64,000 bases of DNA from Rhizobium sp. C4 (GCF_021026315.1 NZ_JAJNCX010000010.1:1-64000), one strand, 5' to 3'. Positions 9,593 to 19,766 are shown, counted from the first letter of the stretch. The notes: a model not told the origin generated them from the sequence alone. Translations and numbers: made by a program.

Positions 9593-11617
9593 TCAATCGG
9601 CAACGCGCGGGCGTCCGGAGGCCACCGCCCTCACCCGCGCCTCGACCAGCTTGCGCTTGCCTTCGATTTCGGCGGCATCCGCTTCTTCCTCGATCTCGAC
9701 ATGCGGCTCACTCAGGCCACTGCGGGCGGCGAGCGCGCGGGCATGTTCCATAGCGCGAGCGCGGGCGGCGTCCAGCGCTTCGGCTTCGGAGACGAATCGC
9801 AATGTCTCGCCGGAGCCGTTGAGCAGGAAGATGCCCTCTTCCGGGCTGGTGACGAAAACCGTCACCGTTTCACGGATCTGGCCGGCGACCGCGCCGATGG
9901 CGTTGGCAACGTCGGCATGATCGGGAATGACAGCGGGGGCGGACAATTCTTCTGCAATGGCGGGATAATAGACCGGGGCGGAGGCGCCGAGCCCAATCAG
10001 CGGCCGATCCAGCGCCAGCGAGAAGCGGACGACGCCCGGCTGACGGTCCAGCGCGCGGGCAATGGCGCGGGATTTCGCCGGCTCAATCCCTGTCTCTCCG
10101 TCATCGGTGAGACAGGCTTCCAGAATGGCATGAGACGATTGCCGCGTCAGGCGTTGGACTATCCGGGCCGCCAGATCTTCGGCGGAATCGCCAATGGGCT
10201 TGCCATTGCCGCCCTTCTGGCGGGCTGCAAGGTCGAGACCTAGGCGCGCGGCAGCGGCATTCCACTGGCCTTGCCGGCCCTGAACATGCAGCGCATCCGA
10301 CGGCGTAATGCCACAGATATGGGCAAGGCCGCGGGCTGCGAGCCGGTCGAGCGCGGATTTCTGCGGGGCCGCGGTCAAAAGCTGCGTCAGTGGTTGCGGC
10401 TCAAGCGTGATGCGGGCGTAAAGGGCAGCCTCCTGCGCCGAAAGGCCAGCGGCCATGCTGTCCGGCAGGCCCGTGCGGATCGCGAACAGGCCTTCGTGAC
10501 GCTGCGCGTGGACGGAGCCGAGCTGCTTTTCCAGCGCCGGAATGACGATCTCCGGGAAGCGATGTCCGATCAGGCTGAGCGGCAGGACGCGGCGGGGGCC
10601 GAGTTCGATGCGGGCGACAAGTCCCGAGAGATCGATCCGCACTTCCGAATCACCACCAAGCCCATAGGTGCGCATGGCGACCGCCTCGACCATCGTCCGA
10701 TGGCCGCCGACCAGAGCGCCATCGGGATCGAGCTTCGGGCGACCGTTTTCGAGGATCGCCACATCGGTCGTCGTGCCGCCGATATCGCTGACGACGGCGC
10801 TGTCGAGGCCGGTGAGGAATTGTGCGCCAGCAAGGCTTGCCGCCGGGCCGGAAAGAATAGTCTCGATCGGGCGAAGGCGTGCCTCGGAGGCGGAGATCAA
10901 GGCGCCGTCACCGCGCACCACCATCAGCGGCGCGGCGATGTTGCGGCTGGCGAGGTAGCTTTCGCAGGCCCCGACCAGCCGGCCGATCATGCCGACGAGG
11001 CGGGCGTTCAGCAGCGTGGTCAGCGCCCGTCGGGGGCCGCCGAGCTTGGAGGAAAGCTCGTGGCTGCAGGTGACCGGAAGACCGGTCTTCTCGACGATCA
11101 GGTCGCGGACGCGCAGTTCATGCGAGGGATTGCGCACGGCGAAATAGCCGGCGACGGCAAAGGCAGAGACTTCCTGCGCCAGCTGCGGTAGCACCTGTTC
11201 CAGCGCCTCCGTTTGCAGCGGGGTTTCGCGACCATGCACATCGTGGCCACCGGGCAGAAAGACGACCGGTCCGGACTTGGCTGCCTCGCCGAGACCATCG
11301 CGGGCCAGGTCCTCTTCGCCAAAGCCGATCATGACGAGGGCGGCACGCTGGCCCTGCCCCTCGACCAGGGCGTTGGTGGCGAGCGTCGTCGAGAGGGACA
11401 CGAGACGTATTTCACGTGAATCAATTTTGGCGGCGGCAAGTGCTGCATCGGCTGCACCCGATATGCCTTCCGACAGATCGTGGCGGGTGGTCAGCGCCTT
11501 GGCCTTGGCGATGACGCCGCGGCTGGCGGAAAAAAGAACGGCATCCGTATAGGTGCCGCCGGTATCGATGCCGAGAGAGATGATGTCTGCCACTGTCAGC
11601 CCATGCGAAATAAACAC
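9593..11617 (-). CDS. Hydantoinase/oxoprolinase (HyuA-type) family protein
   Basis: 674-residue protein of the ATP-dependent N-methylhydantoinase A / 5-oxoprolinase alpha family. It has two ASKHA-type phosphate-binding turns: GIDTGGTYTDAVLF near the N terminus and SDIGGTTTDVAIL in the middle. Family members usually pair with a HyuB subunit; none is next to this gene, so it may act alone or with a distant partner. Substrate unknown. The ATG at 11617 is used; a GTG eight codons in (11593) fits the start of homologous proteins about equally well. A TTCACGTGAA site lies inside the coding region at 11408-11423. Confidence 0.82.
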   Translation of the reverse strand: MFISHGLTVADIISLGIDTGGTYTDAVLFSASRGVIAKAKALTTRHDLSEGISGAADAALAAAKIDSREIRLVSLSTTLATNALVEGQGQRAALVMIGFGEEDLARDGLGEAAKSGPVVFLPGGHDVHGRETPLQTEALEQVLPQLAQEVSAFAVAGYFAVRNPSHELRVRDLIVEKTGLPVTCSHELSSKLGGPRRALTTLLNARLVGMIGRLVGACESYLASRNIAAPLMVVRGDGALISASEARLRPIETILSGPAASLAGAQFLTGLDSAVVSDIGGTTTDVAILENGRPKLDPDGALVGGHRTMVEAVAMRTYGLGGDSEVRIDLSGLVARIELGPRRVLPLSLIGHRFPEIVIPALEKQLGSVHAQRHEGLFAIRTGLPDSMAAGLSAQEAALYARITLEPQPLTQLLTAAPQKSALDRLAARGLAHICGITPSDALHVQGRQGQWNAAAARLGLDLAARQKGGNGKPIGDSAEDLAARIVQRLTRQSSHAILEACLTDDGETGIEPAKSRAIARALDRQPGVVRFSLALDRPLIGLGASAPVYYPAIAEELSAPAVIPDHADVANAIGAVAGQIRETVTVFVTSPEEGIFLLNGSGETLRFVSEAEALDAARARAMEHARALAARSGLSEPHVEIEEEADAAEIEGKRKLVEARVRAVASGRPRVAD
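11408..11423. promoter_or_regulatory. parS-like 16-mer inside hydantoinase-type gene
   Basis: TATTTCACGTGAATCA matches the bacterial parS consensus TGTTTCACGTGAAACA at 14 of 16 positions, with the central TTCACGTGAA palindrome intact. Candidate secondary ParB site, about 50 kb from the proposed origin. The coding position argues that it may be fortuitous or tolerated. Confidence 0.4.
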
Positions 11618-11851
11618 ATCACCCGAGCGATGGCATTATTAGGCCTGGCCCGCAAGCTTGCCCGCGACGCCAAGCGTTCCACTTGACCATTCTCAAGGCC
11701 TGTGTTTGAATTTCGTCGTGCCTCAGATTTGCAAGAGCACCGTAAGCGTCCGACGTCAGGCAACGCATTCAACCGGGTTTCGACCCTGCCGAATGCCAAG
11801 TCGATGGAATGAGCGACGCAGGACGGACCCGCAAATCGAAAGAACAATCCC

Positions 11852-12118
11852 ATGACACATCAAAACACTTCTCGCGGAGCCAAGCTGCCGGCGCGCTATG
11901 CTGCGTTCGTCATGCCGCTTTTCCTGTCCATCGTCATGACCTTCGTCGTCTCGGCGATTTCGACGCTGAAAAGCCTCGGCTTCAATGGCAGTTTCCTGAC
12001 GACATGGCCCGTTGCCTGGGGCCTGTCCTGGCTTGTCGCCTTCCCGACCCTGCTGCTCGTCCTGCCGATCGTGCGGTGGCTGGTGGGCCTCGTGGTCGAA
12101 GCGCCTGGCCGGCGCTGA
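11852..12118 (+). CDS. Small DUF2798 membrane protein
   Basis: 88-residue protein with two strongly hydrophobic segments, about residues 18-38 and 50-78, separated by a short polar loop, and ending in basic residues. The layout matches DUF2798 proteins, small two-helix inner-membrane proteins of unknown function. Start at ATG 11852. The 234 bp upstream, back to the divergent hydantoinase-type gene, contain no other gene that I can support. It converges on the P450 gene. Confidence 0.7.
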   Translation: MTHQNTSRGAKLPARYAAFVMPLFLSIVMTFVVSAISTLKSLGFNGSFLTTWPVAWGLSWLVAFPTLLLVLPIVRWLVGLVVEAPGRR

Positions 12119-12146
12119 CACCGTTCGATGAAGCGAATGCTTCCGA

Positions 12147-13547
12147 TCATTGCGATCGGGAGCGCTCGCGTACCCGCAAGGGCAGTCCGTGCAGCGGCTG
12201 AACGGTCAACCGCTGCACGGGCCAGGGCTTTGTATTGGCCGTCGTTTCAAATCGGAAACGATTGAGAAGGACGGCGAGCGCGATGACGGCTTCCTGAAGC
12301 GCGAAGGTCGCGCCGATGCAGATGCGCGGGCCGGCGCCGAAGGGGAGATACTGGAAACGGCCGATCTTCTCGCGATTGCCGGGCAGGAAGCGCTCCGGCA
12401 CGAATTGGCGGGGATTTTCCCAATAGAGCTTATGGCGATGCAGAACCCAGGGCATGACCAGAACGGCCTCGCCCGCAGGCATTTCGTAGCGTTTGCCGTT
12501 TTCGTCCGTCCACACGTCATCTTTCAACGGCGCGCGGCCAAGATTAGGCGCTGGCGGATAGAGGCGCATGGCCTCTTCAAAGGCAGCGCGCGTGTGCGGC
12601 AGCAGATCCAGCCAATCGACCGGATCCGCGCCGCTGGCAACAACGCGGTCGACTTCTTCCTCGACCTTCGCCAAAAAATGCGGTGCCTCGGCCAGAAGAT
12701 AGAGCGTCCAGGCCAGCGAACGCGCCGTCGTCTCGTGGCCGGCGCCGATGAAGGTCAGGATATTGTCTTCGATTTCGGCGCGCGTCAGGCCATCCGGGCC
12801 TTCCAGCTCGAGAAGCAGCGTCAGGAAATCGCGAGGTGCCGTGCCGTCGGCAATACGCGGGCGGCGCTGTTCCATGGTTTCGGCAACGATACGACGGAAA
12901 TGATTGAGCGGCCGCTGACCGGCCCAGCGTGTGACGCGTGGTACGAAGGATGGGGCCTGCAGCAGGTCCATGGGGTCGATGCGGCCCATCGTGTGCAGAA
13001 GCTTGTCGACATGTTCGGCAAAATTGTCGGCGGTGCGGACGATCTCACCGGAAAACAGGGTCTCGGCGAGGATCGCGAAGGTGAGCTCCGTCATCTCCTG
13101 CGAGACATTGACTTCCGCCGCCGCGCATGCCGAGGCCTGCATGCCATCGGCAAATTTCTGCGACTGCTCCAGCATCTGGTTGGCAAAGCCGCGCGCGTGG
13201 CGTGGCGTGAAGACAGGGGCCATCGCCTTTCGCGAGCGTTTCCACGTGTCGCCCTCAGCCGTCAGCAGACCATCGCGCAGGATCGGACGAAGCACGAGCT
13301 GGCGCACTGGCTGCATGCCGTAATTGGCAGCATTGTCGACCAGCACATGGCGGATCAGGCCCGGGTGATTGACGATGGTGGTAAGCTGGCCGAAGAATTT
13401 CGCCTGAATGACCGGCTGTGTATAGCTCGGCTCGCCCCACAGCTCGAGCGGATTGCGGAACAGGGTGCGGATGACCTCCAGCCGCGAGGGTGGCGTGTTC
13501 CTCGGTATGGGTGCGGGCGGTTCGAAGGGAAGAACGGCAACGGTCAT
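12147..13547 (-). CDS. Cytochrome P450
   Basis: 466-residue cytochrome P450. The heme-ligand loop FGAGPRICIG places the thiolate at C410. The I-helix oxygen-activation motif is AGHETTA, the K-helix ExxR is EAMR, and a PERF-type motif (VPERFLPG) follows. There is no N-terminal membrane anchor, so it is probably a soluble bacterial class. No ferredoxin or reductase gene is adjacent. Substrate unknown; the sequence looks closest in type to bacterial P450s annotated as fatty-acid or alkane hydroxylases, but that is only an impression. Start at ATG 13547. Confidence 0.9.
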   Translation of the reverse strand: MTVAVLPFEPPAPIPRNTPPSRLEVIRTLFRNPLELWGEPSYTQPVIQAKFFGQLTTIVNHPGLIRHVLVDNAANYGMQPVRQLVLRPILRDGLLTAEGDTWKRSRKAMAPVFTPRHARGFANQMLEQSQKFADGMQASACAAAEVNVSQEMTELTFAILAETLFSGEIVRTADNFAEHVDKLLHTMGRIDPMDLLQAPSFVPRVTRWAGQRPLNHFRRIVAETMEQRRPRIADGTAPRDFLTLLLELEGPDGLTRAEIEDNILTFIGAGHETTARSLAWTLYLLAEAPHFLAKVEEEVDRVVASGADPVDWLDLLPHTRAAFEEAMRLYPPAPNLGRAPLKDDVWTDENGKRYEMPAGEAVLVMPWVLHRHKLYWENPRQFVPERFLPGNREKIGRFQYLPFGAGPRICIGATFALQEAVIALAVLLNRFRFETTANTKPWPVQRLTVQPLHGLPLRVRERSRSQ

Positions 13548-13652
13548 CGGTCGACTCCATGGAGCCCGGATATCAGGCTCCCGTTTCCATTATGCGTCCG
13601 GCCTGCCAATCGGATCACCGCCGCCGCAGATGCAGCGGCGCCAGACTTGTCA

Positions 13653-14615
13653 TCAAAGCAGCGACTTCAGATCGGCAAGCTTTTCGTTGATGAGCCAGCC
13701 ATAGTAGTTTTCCTCGGGCCATTCGGGTGAGGCACGGCCCCGGTTCTTGGCGGCAAGCGCTGCTGCGCGCGAGGCAGAATTGCCGAGATTATAGAGCGTT
13801 GCGGTAATTCCGGGATTGCCCGAAATATCCATGCCGGCAATGGAACGATACTCGTCGATCGACTTGCGGATGGCTGCCGCGATGTAGGCCAGCGACTGGT
13901 CGGGGTCCATGATCGCCTTGTAGACATCGCCGGCCTTGTTTTCATCCAGCCGTTCAAAGCCGGACTTCTGGTGAACGAGGTCGGTGAGCTTGAGCGCCGT
14001 CAGCGGGTTGATCTGGCCAAGGCCGAAGGTCTGGCCAGCGAAGAAGGGCTGGAAGAAGACGGCGCTGAAGCGGTTGTTCGGATAGGACTTGCCGCCCACC
14101 GTCTTGCCGCGGAAGTCGGATTCCCAGACCCGTTCGCGGCAGGTCCAGAGCGAATAGCTGTCATCCTTGCCCGCGCATTCGGAAAATTCGGGCCGGTTGA
14201 CGAATTGGTCGACCGTCTGACCATCATAGCCGAAGCGGAAGCTGTTGCCGGCATAGGATGCGGCCTTGATGTAATAGCTCTGCAGGCGGTCATAGGCGTC
14301 GACATTATAGGTATGCTCGCCGACGATCGCACCGACAATATGGATCGGCTCGATGCCGTAGCGCGAGGCGGTCGCTTCAATCTTCGACATCAGCGCGCGG
14401 TCGCTCTTCAGCAGATCGCGAACCTTGTCATACTTGTCGTCGAAGGTCGTGCGGCCTTCCTTCGTGCGCTTGTAGGACGCGCCGGGGATCTGCGGCTGCT
14501 CGGCGTTGCGATTGCCCGGCGGGACCTTCACGACATCCGCCGACCACGCGGCAGCACCCGGCAACATCAAAGCGACCGCCAGAAAACATGCCCCGATCCG
14601 CACACCGATTTTCAC
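13653..14615 (-). CDS. DUF1402 secreted protein, possible divergent lytic transglycosylase
   Basis: 320-residue exported protein. A signal peptide is evident (MKIGVRIGACFLAVALMLPG, with likely cleavage after WSA near 26). The rest matches the alphaproteobacterial DUF1402 family, function unassigned. Two short stretches resemble the SLT lysozyme fold: VGAIVGEHTYN with E100 in the place of the catalytic glutamate, and FGLGQINPLTALKLTD, which resembles the GLMQ-x-x-P-x-TA motif. I infer a periplasmic muramidase-like role; this is not established. It lies downstream of hslVU on the same strand, separated by a terminator. Confidence 0.7.
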   Translation of the reverse strand: MKIGVRIGACFLAVALMLPGAAAWSADVVKVPPGNRNAEQPQIPGASYKRTKEGRTTFDDKYDKVRDLLKSDRALMSKIEATASRYGIEPIHIVGAIVGEHTYNVDAYDRLQSYYIKAASYAGNSFRFGYDGQTVDQFVNRPEFSECAGKDDSYSLWTCRERVWESDFRGKTVGGKSYPNNRFSAVFFQPFFAGQTFGLGQINPLTALKLTDLVHQKSGFERLDENKAGDVYKAIMDPDQSLAYIAAAIRKSIDEYRSIAGMDISGNPGITATLYNLGNSASRAAALAAKNRGRASPEWPEENYYGWLINEKLADLKSLL

Positions 14616-14772
14616 GATCTCACTACCCGCTCAAGAATTCATCTTCGCCTCGAAGAGGCGCAACTGCCTGCGAAATTTGGCGGAAAAATGCCCTTAAACG
14701 GCCACGAGGGCAACAACGCTTTCACCGTCAAGACGAAGTATTTGGGGAGGTTCGAAAAAGGCCTTTTAAAAC

Positions 14773-14809
14773 AACCGGGCCCGGCCGAGTTTTTCAGCCG
14801 GGCCCGGTT
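14773..14809 (-). terminator. Terminator of hslVU
   Basis: Perfect 13-bp GC-rich stem (AACCGGGCCCGGC and its complement) with an 11-nt loop, 20 bp past the hslU stop. On the minus strand it runs into a T-containing tract (GTTTTAAAAGG). Confidence 0.8.
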
Positions 14810-14828
14810 CGAACAAAGAATCGGATTG

Positions 14829-16136
14829 TCAGAGAATGTAGCGCGACAGATCCGTATTGGCCGCCAGATCGCCGACATGCTTAGCCACATAGTCGGAATC
14901 AATCATCAACTTTTCCCCGGACTTGTCGGGCGCGGCATAGGAAATCTCGTCCAGCACGCGCTCCATCACGGTCTGCAGACGGCGCGCACCGATGTTCTCG
15001 ACCGTGCCATTGAGATGGACGGCCACATCGGCCAGAGCATCGATGGCGTCTTCGGTGAAATCCAACTCGATCTCTTCCGTCGCCATCAGCGCCTTGTACT
15101 GGCGGATGAGGCTTGCTTCGGTTTCCGTCAGGATGCGGCGGAAGTCTTCCTTCGTCAGCGCCTTCAGCTCGACGCGGATCGGCAGACGACCCTGCAGTTC
15201 GGGCAGAAGATCGGAGGGCTTCGAGACATGGAACGCACCGGAGGCGATGAAGAGGATGTGATCCGTCTTCACGGGTCCATATTTCGTCGCGACCGTTGTC
15301 CCTTCGACCAGCGGCAGCAGGTCGCGCTGCACGCCTTCGCGGGAAACGCCCGCGCCGAAGCGGCCTTCGCCGGCGGCGATCTTGTCGATTTCGTCGAGGA
15401 AGACGATGCCGTCGTTTTCCGCCGAACGGATCGCTTCGCGGGTGATCTGCTCGTTGTCGATCAGCTTGTCGGACTCGTCGTTGATGAGATCGGCATAGGA
15501 ATTCTTCACCGTCGTGCGGATCTTCTTCGTCCGGCCACCCATGGCCTTGCCGAGCAGATCGGAAATGTTGAGCACGCCGATATTGGCGCCCGGCATGCCG
15601 GGGATCTCAAAACCGCCGCCCTGGCCGCCGGCATCCGCAACCTCGACCTCGATTTCCTTGTCGTCCAGCTGGCCATCACGGAGCTTCTTGCGGAAGCTGT
15701 CGCGGGTGGCGGGCGAAGAAGTCGAACCGACCAGCGCGTCGAGCACGCGCTCTTCAGCATTCAGATGCGCCTTGGCCTTCACCTCGGCGCGCTTCTTTTC
15801 CTTCACCAGCACGATGCCGGCTTCGACAAGGTCGCGCACGATCTGCTCGACGTCGCGGCCGACATAGCCGACTTCGGTGAACTTGGTGGCTTCCACCTTG
15901 ATGAAGGGCGCACCGGCCAGACGGGCGAGACGGCGGGAGATTTCCGTCTTGCCGACGCCGGTCGGGCCGATCATCAGGATGTTCTTGGGCATGACTTCAT
16001 CGCGCAGATCGTCCGGCAGCTGCTGACGGCGCCAACGGTTGCGCAGCGCAATCGCCACGGCGCGCTTGGCCTCATGCTGGCCGATAATATAGCGATCGAG
16101 CTCGGAGACGATCTCGCGGGGAGAGAAATTGGTCAT
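14829..16136 (-). CDS. hslU: HslU, ATPase subunit of the HslUV protease
   Basis: 435-residue AAA+ unfoldase that feeds substrates to the HslV peptidase in the cytoplasm. Walker A GPTGVGKT lies at 57-64, Walker B is [10 protein letters not shown], and the C terminus LSRYIL is the typical tail that inserts into HslV to activate it. Between the Walker boxes sits the I domain that grips substrate. Length is standard. hslV lies 27 bp upstream on the same strand, in the usual hslVU order, so the two are one operon. Confidence 0.97.
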   Translation of the reverse strand: MTNFSPREIVSELDRYIIGQHEAKRAVAIALRNRWRRQQLPDDLRDEVMPKNILMIGPTGVGKTEISRRLARLAGAPFIKVEATKFTEVGYVGRDVEQIVRDLVEAGIVLVKEKKRAEVKAKAHLNAEERVLDALVGSTSSPATRDSFRKKLRDGQLDDKEIEVEVADAGGQGGGFEIPGMPGANIGVLNISDLLGKAMGGRTKKIRTTVKNSYADLINDESDKLIDNEQITREAIRSAENDGIVFLDEIDKIAAGEGRFGAGVSREGVQRDLLPLVEGTTVATKYGPVKTDHILFIASGAFHVSKPSDLLPELQGRLPIRVELKALTKEDFRRILTETEASLIRQYKALMATEEIELDFTEDAIDALADVAVHLNGTVENIGARRLQTVMERVLDEISYAAPDKSGEKLMIDSDYVAKHVGDLAANTDLSRYIL

Positions 16137-16163
16137 TGGGACAGGTCCAATTCAAACTGAGAC

Positions 16164-16694
16164 TTAGTTGGCAGCGTCGAGCGTTTCGACGATGACATTG
16201 CCATTGGTGTAGACGCAGATGTCGGCGGCGATGGCCATGGCGCGGCGCGCGACGTCTTCGGCCGAGAGATCGGTGTCCATGAGCGCGCGGGCCGCCGCAA
16301 AGGCGTAATTGCCGCCAGAGCCGATGGCGATCGCGCCATGTTCGGGTTCCAGCACGTCGCCATTGCCGGTGACAGCCAGCGTAATGTCCTTGTCGGCCAC
16401 CAGCATCATCGCTTCGAGATTGCGCAGATACTTGTCGGTGCGCCAGTCCTTGGCGAGTTCGACGGCGGCGCGCATCAGCTGGCCGGGATATTGTTCGAGC
16501 TTCTTTTCAAGCCGGTCGAGCAGGGTGAAGGCGTCTGCCGTGGCGCCGGCGAAACCGGCGATCACGTCACCGCCCTTGCCGATGCGGCGCACCTTGCGCG
16601 CATTGCCCTTCATCACCGTCTGGCCGAGGCTCACCTGGCCATCACCGGCCATCACGACCTTGCCGCCTTTGCGGACTGTAATAATCGTTGTCAT
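16164..16694 (-). CDS. hslV: HslV, peptidase subunit of the HslUV protease
   Basis: 176-residue proteasome-beta-like peptidase. After removal of the initiator Met the N terminus is [10 protein letters not shown], giving the catalytic N-terminal threonine (T2 in the encoded sequence). The conserved GDGQVSLGQ and [12 protein letters not shown] stretches follow. Many relatives carry a slightly longer N terminus in annotations, but the Met placed directly before the Thr pair fits the chemistry. First gene of hslVU; a plausible sigma-70-type promoter lies 66 bp upstream. Diverges from hisB. Confidence 0.96.
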   Translation of the reverse strand: MTTIITVRKGGKVVMAGDGQVSLGQTVMKGNARKVRRIGKGGDVIAGFAGATADAFTLLDRLEKKLEQYPGQLMRAAVELAKDWRTDKYLRNLEAMMLVADKDITLAVTGNGDVLEPEHGAIAIGSGGNYAFAAARALMDTDLSAEDVARRAMAIAADICVYTNGNVIVETLDAAN

Positions 16695-16759
16695 AAAACA
16701 CCCGTTGCACCGGACACTCCGGCCCTTTTAAGACGCCCCTTCAGGCACGTTTCGAGACC

Positions 16760-16787
16760 TATGTAAGCGGCGGCGCGACGATTGCAA
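16760..16787 (-). promoter_or_regulatory. Candidate promoter of hslVU
   Basis: On the minus strand, TTGCAA (16787-16782) and TACATA (16765-16760) are separated by 16 bp, a good housekeeping promoter match upstream of hslV. hslVU is often heat-shock controlled; I could not define an RpoH-type site with confidence. Confidence 0.45.
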
Positions 16788-16908
16788 TCCGTTGAAACGC
16801 AAGGGGCACGCGCCTATGTCTCACGCGCGCGAGACATTTGCCCTTCGCGCTGGATTCTTCTCCTCCCGCCTGATATGCAGCGGCGATCCTTTTCGAGTGG
16901 AGTATGCG

Positions 16909-17517
16909 ATGGCCGAGACCATGCAAAGCCGCAGCGCAAGCATTTCCCGCAAGACGAACGAGACGTCGATTTCCGTTTCCGTCAATATCGACGGCACGGG
17001 CGCATCGCGCATTTCGACCGGCGTCGGCTTCTTCGACCACATGCTGGAACAGCTTTCGCGCCATTCGCTGATCGACATGGAGATCGAGGCAAAGGGCGAC
17101 CTGCATATCGACGACCACCACACGGTCGAAGACACAGGCATTGCCATCGGCCAGGCGATTTCCAAGGCGCTCGGCGACCGCCGCGGCATTGCGCGCTACG
17201 CTTCGCTTGACCTTGCCATGGACGAGACGATGACGAAGGCTGCCGTCGATATTTCCGGCCGGCCCTTCCTCGTCTGGAACGTCAACTTCTCCGCACCGAA
17301 GATCGGCACGTTCGATACCGAACTGGTGCGGGAATTCTTCCAGGCGCTGTCACAGCATGGCGGCATCACGCTGCATGTGCTGAACCACTACGGCGCCAAC
17401 AACCATCATATTGCCGAAACCTGCTTCAAGGCCGTTGCGCGGGTTCTGCGCACCGCCTGCGAGATCGATCCGCGCCAGCAAAGCCGGGTTCCCTCCACCA
17501 AGGGCATGCTTGTCTGA
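16909..17517 (+). CDS. hisB: Imidazoleglycerol-phosphate dehydratase
   Basis: 202-residue HisB of the monofunctional type (no phosphatase domain), step six of histidine synthesis. Metal-binding motifs are visible: [13 protein letters not shown] with H44, DDHHTVED with H70, H71 and E74, and HHIAE near the C terminus. The ATG at 16909 has GTGGAG upstream and gives the usual length; the frame stays open to 16792 without family support. First gene of the his cluster hisB-(DUF2628)-hisH-hisA-(membrane protein)-hisF-hisE-coaA. Confidence 0.96.
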   Translation: MAETMQSRSASISRKTNETSISVSVNIDGTGASRISTGVGFFDHMLEQLSRHSLIDMEIEAKGDLHIDDHHTVEDTGIAIGQAISKALGDRRGIARYASLDLAMDETMTKAAVDISGRPFLVWNVNFSAPKIGTFDTELVREFFQALSQHGGITLHVLNHYGANNHHIAETCFKAVARVLRTACEIDPRQQSRVPSTKGMLV

Positions 17518-17553
17518 AACGCCAAGCAGCCCGCTCCATCGGGATTGACGGAG

Positions 17554-18024
17554 ATGGCAGCCTATATCGTTCTTTCACCCAATGGCCGGGCCCATGATCC
17601 GGATTGCCGCTTCGTGCGCGACGGCTTCTCGTGGCTCGCCGCGCTCTTTCCGGTGATCCATGCGATCGTGCATGGGCTGATTATCGATGCGCTGGTTCTC
17701 GTTGCCGTTCGCGCCTTCGGCCTTGCTTTTCTGGCCGCAGGCGAGACACGCGCCGTCGGCTTCGTCCTGCTTGTTGCCTCCAGCCTGATCTACGGCTTCG
17801 AGGCAAGACGGCGGCTGGCGGATAATCTTTCGCGCCGCGGCTGGAAAACCGAGCGCGTGATTACGGCGCAAAGCCTTGCGGATGCCGAGGCAATCCACTA
17901 CGGCGAGGACGATGCGGTATCGCCCGACGATCCGATGTTCAAACTCGGGTCTGAAACGAGCCGAAGCCCGACTCAGAGGCCGGCTGCACAGTTCGGCATG
18001 ATTGATTTTCAGAAGGGACGCTGA
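17554..18024 (+). CDS. DUF2628 membrane protein in the his operon
   Basis: 156-residue protein beginning [11 protein letters not shown], matching DUF2628 proteins that recur inside the his operon of Rhizobiales. Hydrophobic segments at roughly 30-60 and 65-85 suggest two or three membrane helices; the C-terminal 60 residues are polar and probably cytoplasmic. Function unknown. The ATG at 17554 has GGGA at 9-bp spacing; a TTG three codons earlier has no ribosome site. Its stop overlaps the hisH start (TGATG), which suggests translational coupling. Confidence 0.75.
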   Translation: MAAYIVLSPNGRAHDPDCRFVRDGFSWLAALFPVIHAIVHGLIIDALVLVAVRAFGLAFLAAGETRAVGFVLLVASSLIYGFEARRRLADNLSRRGWKTERVITAQSLADAEAIHYGEDDAVSPDDPMFKLGSETSRSPTQRPAAQFGMIDFQKGR

Positions 18025-18674
18025 TGCTGACCGCCATTGTCGATTACGGTTCGGGAAACCTGCGCTCTGCCACCAAGGCATTCGAGCGCGCCGCCCGCGA
18101 GGCCGGCCTTGACCACCAGATCGTGCTGACGGCCGATCCGCATGTCGTTGCGTCTGCCAGCCATATCGTCCTCCCGGGTGTCGGCGCCTATGCCGATTGC
18201 CGCGCCGGACTGAATGCCGTTGACGGCATGGTCGAGGCGCTGCGCGAGGCGGTCGAGGTCAAGGGCAATCCGTTCCTTGGCATCTGCGTCGGCATGCAGC
18301 TTATGTCCTCGCGCGGGCTTGAAAAGACCGTCACCGAAGGTCTCGGCTGGATCAAGGGCGATGTCGTCCTGATCGAGCCGGAAGACCAGACGCTGAAAGT
18401 GCCGCAGATCGGCTGGAACACGCTGACGCTCAACCGTCCGCACCCGCTGTTTGACGGCATTCCGACCGGGCCGGACGGGCTGCACGCCTATTTCGTTCAC
18501 TCCTATCACCTGAAGGCCGAGCGGGCCGACGATGTCGTGGCCGTGACCGACTATGGCGGGCCGGTGACAGCCTTTGTCGCCCATGAAAACAAGGCCGGTG
18601 CGCAATTCCATCCCGAGAAGAGCCAGAAGCTCGGCCTCGCCCTCATTTCCAACTTCCTCAAATGGAAGCCCTGA
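18024..18674 (+). CDS. hisH: Imidazole glycerol phosphate synthase, glutaminase subunit
   Basis: 216-residue class I glutamine amidotransferase that supplies ammonia to HisF. The catalytic triad is visible: C88 in LGICVGMQL, and H196 with E198 in QFHPEKSQ. The N terminus [11 protein letters not shown] is characteristic. Start codon overlaps the preceding stop; hisA follows 22 bp downstream. Confidence 0.96.
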   Translation: MLTAIVDYGSGNLRSATKAFERAAREAGLDHQIVLTADPHVVASASHIVLPGVGAYADCRAGLNAVDGMVEALREAVEVKGNPFLGICVGMQLMSSRGLEKTVTEGLGWIKGDVVLIEPEDQTLKVPQIGWNTLTLNRPHPLFDGIPTGPDGLHAYFVHSYHLKAERADDVVAVTDYGGPVTAFVAHENKAGAQFHPEKSQKLGLALISNFLKWKP

Positions 18675-18696
18675 AGCACGCGTTCGAGAGACGATC

Positions 18697-19434
18697 ATGA
18701 TCCTTTTTCCGGCAATCGACCTCAAGGACGGCCAGTGCGTTCGTCTCAAGCTTGGCGACATGGACCAGGCGACGATCTACAATCCCGATCCGGCAGCACA
18801 GGCGCTGGCCTTCGAGAATCAGGGCTTTGAGTGGCTGCATGTGGTTGACCTGAACGGCGCCTTTGCTGGCGAATCGGTCAATGGTGCGGCCGTAGAAGCA
18901 ATCCTGAAGGCGACGAAGAACCCGGTTCAGCTCGGCGGCGGCATCCGCACGCTGGAGCATATCGAGGCCTGGCTTTCCAAGGGGCTGACACGCGTCATTC
19001 TCGGCACGGTCGCGGTTCGCAATCCGGACCTCGTCAAGGAAGCCTGCCGCAAATTCCCCGGCCATATCGCCGTCGGCATTGACGCCAAGGGCGGACGGGT
19101 TGCTGTCGAGGGCTGGGCGGAAGCCTCCGAGCTCGGAGTAGTCGAACTCGCCCAAAAGTTCGAAGGCGCCGGTGTGTCGGCCATCGTTTACACAGATATC
19201 GACCGCGACGGCATTCTGACCGGGATCAACTGGGATTCGACGATCGAGCTTGCCGATGCGGTGAGCATTCCCGTCATTGCCTCGGGCGGTCTCGCCTCGA
19301 TTGCCGATATCGTGCGCATGACCATGCCGGATGCGAAGAAGCTGGAAGGCGCGATTTCCGGTCGGGCGCTCTATGACGGGCGCGTTGATCCGGCGGAAGC
19401 GCTGGCGATCCTGCGCGAGGCTGCTGCCGGATGA
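18697..19434 (+). CDS. hisA: ProFAR isomerase
   Basis: 245-residue (beta/alpha)8-barrel isomerase converting ProFAR to PRFAR. The first catalytic aspartate lies in [14 protein letters not shown], and the second half has [12 protein letters not shown] with the second aspartate region, followed by the phosphate-binding [11 protein letters not shown]. The frame is open far upstream inside hisH, but the ATG at 18697 begins the conserved strand. Its stop overlaps the start of the next small gene by 4 bp. Confidence 0.95.
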   Translation: MILFPAIDLKDGQCVRLKLGDMDQATIYNPDPAAQALAFENQGFEWLHVVDLNGAFAGESVNGAAVEAILKATKNPVQLGGGIRTLEHIEAWLSKGLTRVILGTVAVRNPDLVKEACRKFPGHIAVGIDAKGGRVAVEGWAEASELGVVELAQKFEGAGVSAIVYTDIDRDGILTGINWDSTIELADAVSIPVIASGGLASIADIVRMTMPDAKKLEGAISGRALYDGRVDPAEALAILREAAAG

Positions 19435-19766
19435 CGGAGACGATGGCGACGGTTGCGAAAGGCAGAAAAGGCACGATCGTGGCCTTTGCCGTGTCTGCGG
19501 TCCTGATCATCCTTTTTGCCTGCGGTCCGATCCTGTCGGCCCTTCTCGCCAGCACCATTGCCGATATCCAGGGCTGCGCTCTGGATGAAGGCGGCGTACA
19601 TCCCTGCATGATCGGCGGCGCCGATTACGGTGAAACGCTGTCCGTGATGTTCGTGTTGGGCTGGTTCGGGCTCGTTACGCTGCCACTGGGCGCGCTCGCC
19701 GCAGTTGTCTGGTGCGTTGCACTGACGGTGGTCGTCGTGATGAATATCAGAAGGAAGAAATCGTGA
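19431..19766 (+). CDS. Small membrane protein inserted between hisA and hisF
   Basis: 111-residue protein with two long hydrophobic segments (about 14-41 and 65-104) and a basic tail RRKKS. The loop between them has two cysteines (C48 and C59, [13 protein letters not shown]) that could form a disulfide if the loop faces the periplasm. No family recognised. The ATG overlaps the hisA stop (ATGA), so translation is probably coupled and the gene is likely real. Function unknown. Confidence 0.65.
   Translation: MTETMATVAKGRKGTIVAFAVSAVLIILFACGPILSALLASTIADIQGCALDEGGVHPCMIGGADYGETLSVMFVLGWFGLVTLPLGALAAVVWCVALTVVVVMNIRRKKS

Noticed and set aside
13971-16160. 729-residue plus-strand frame opposite DUF1402 and hslU
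   Set aside because: Spans two real genes and their terminator; shadow of GC-rich codons.
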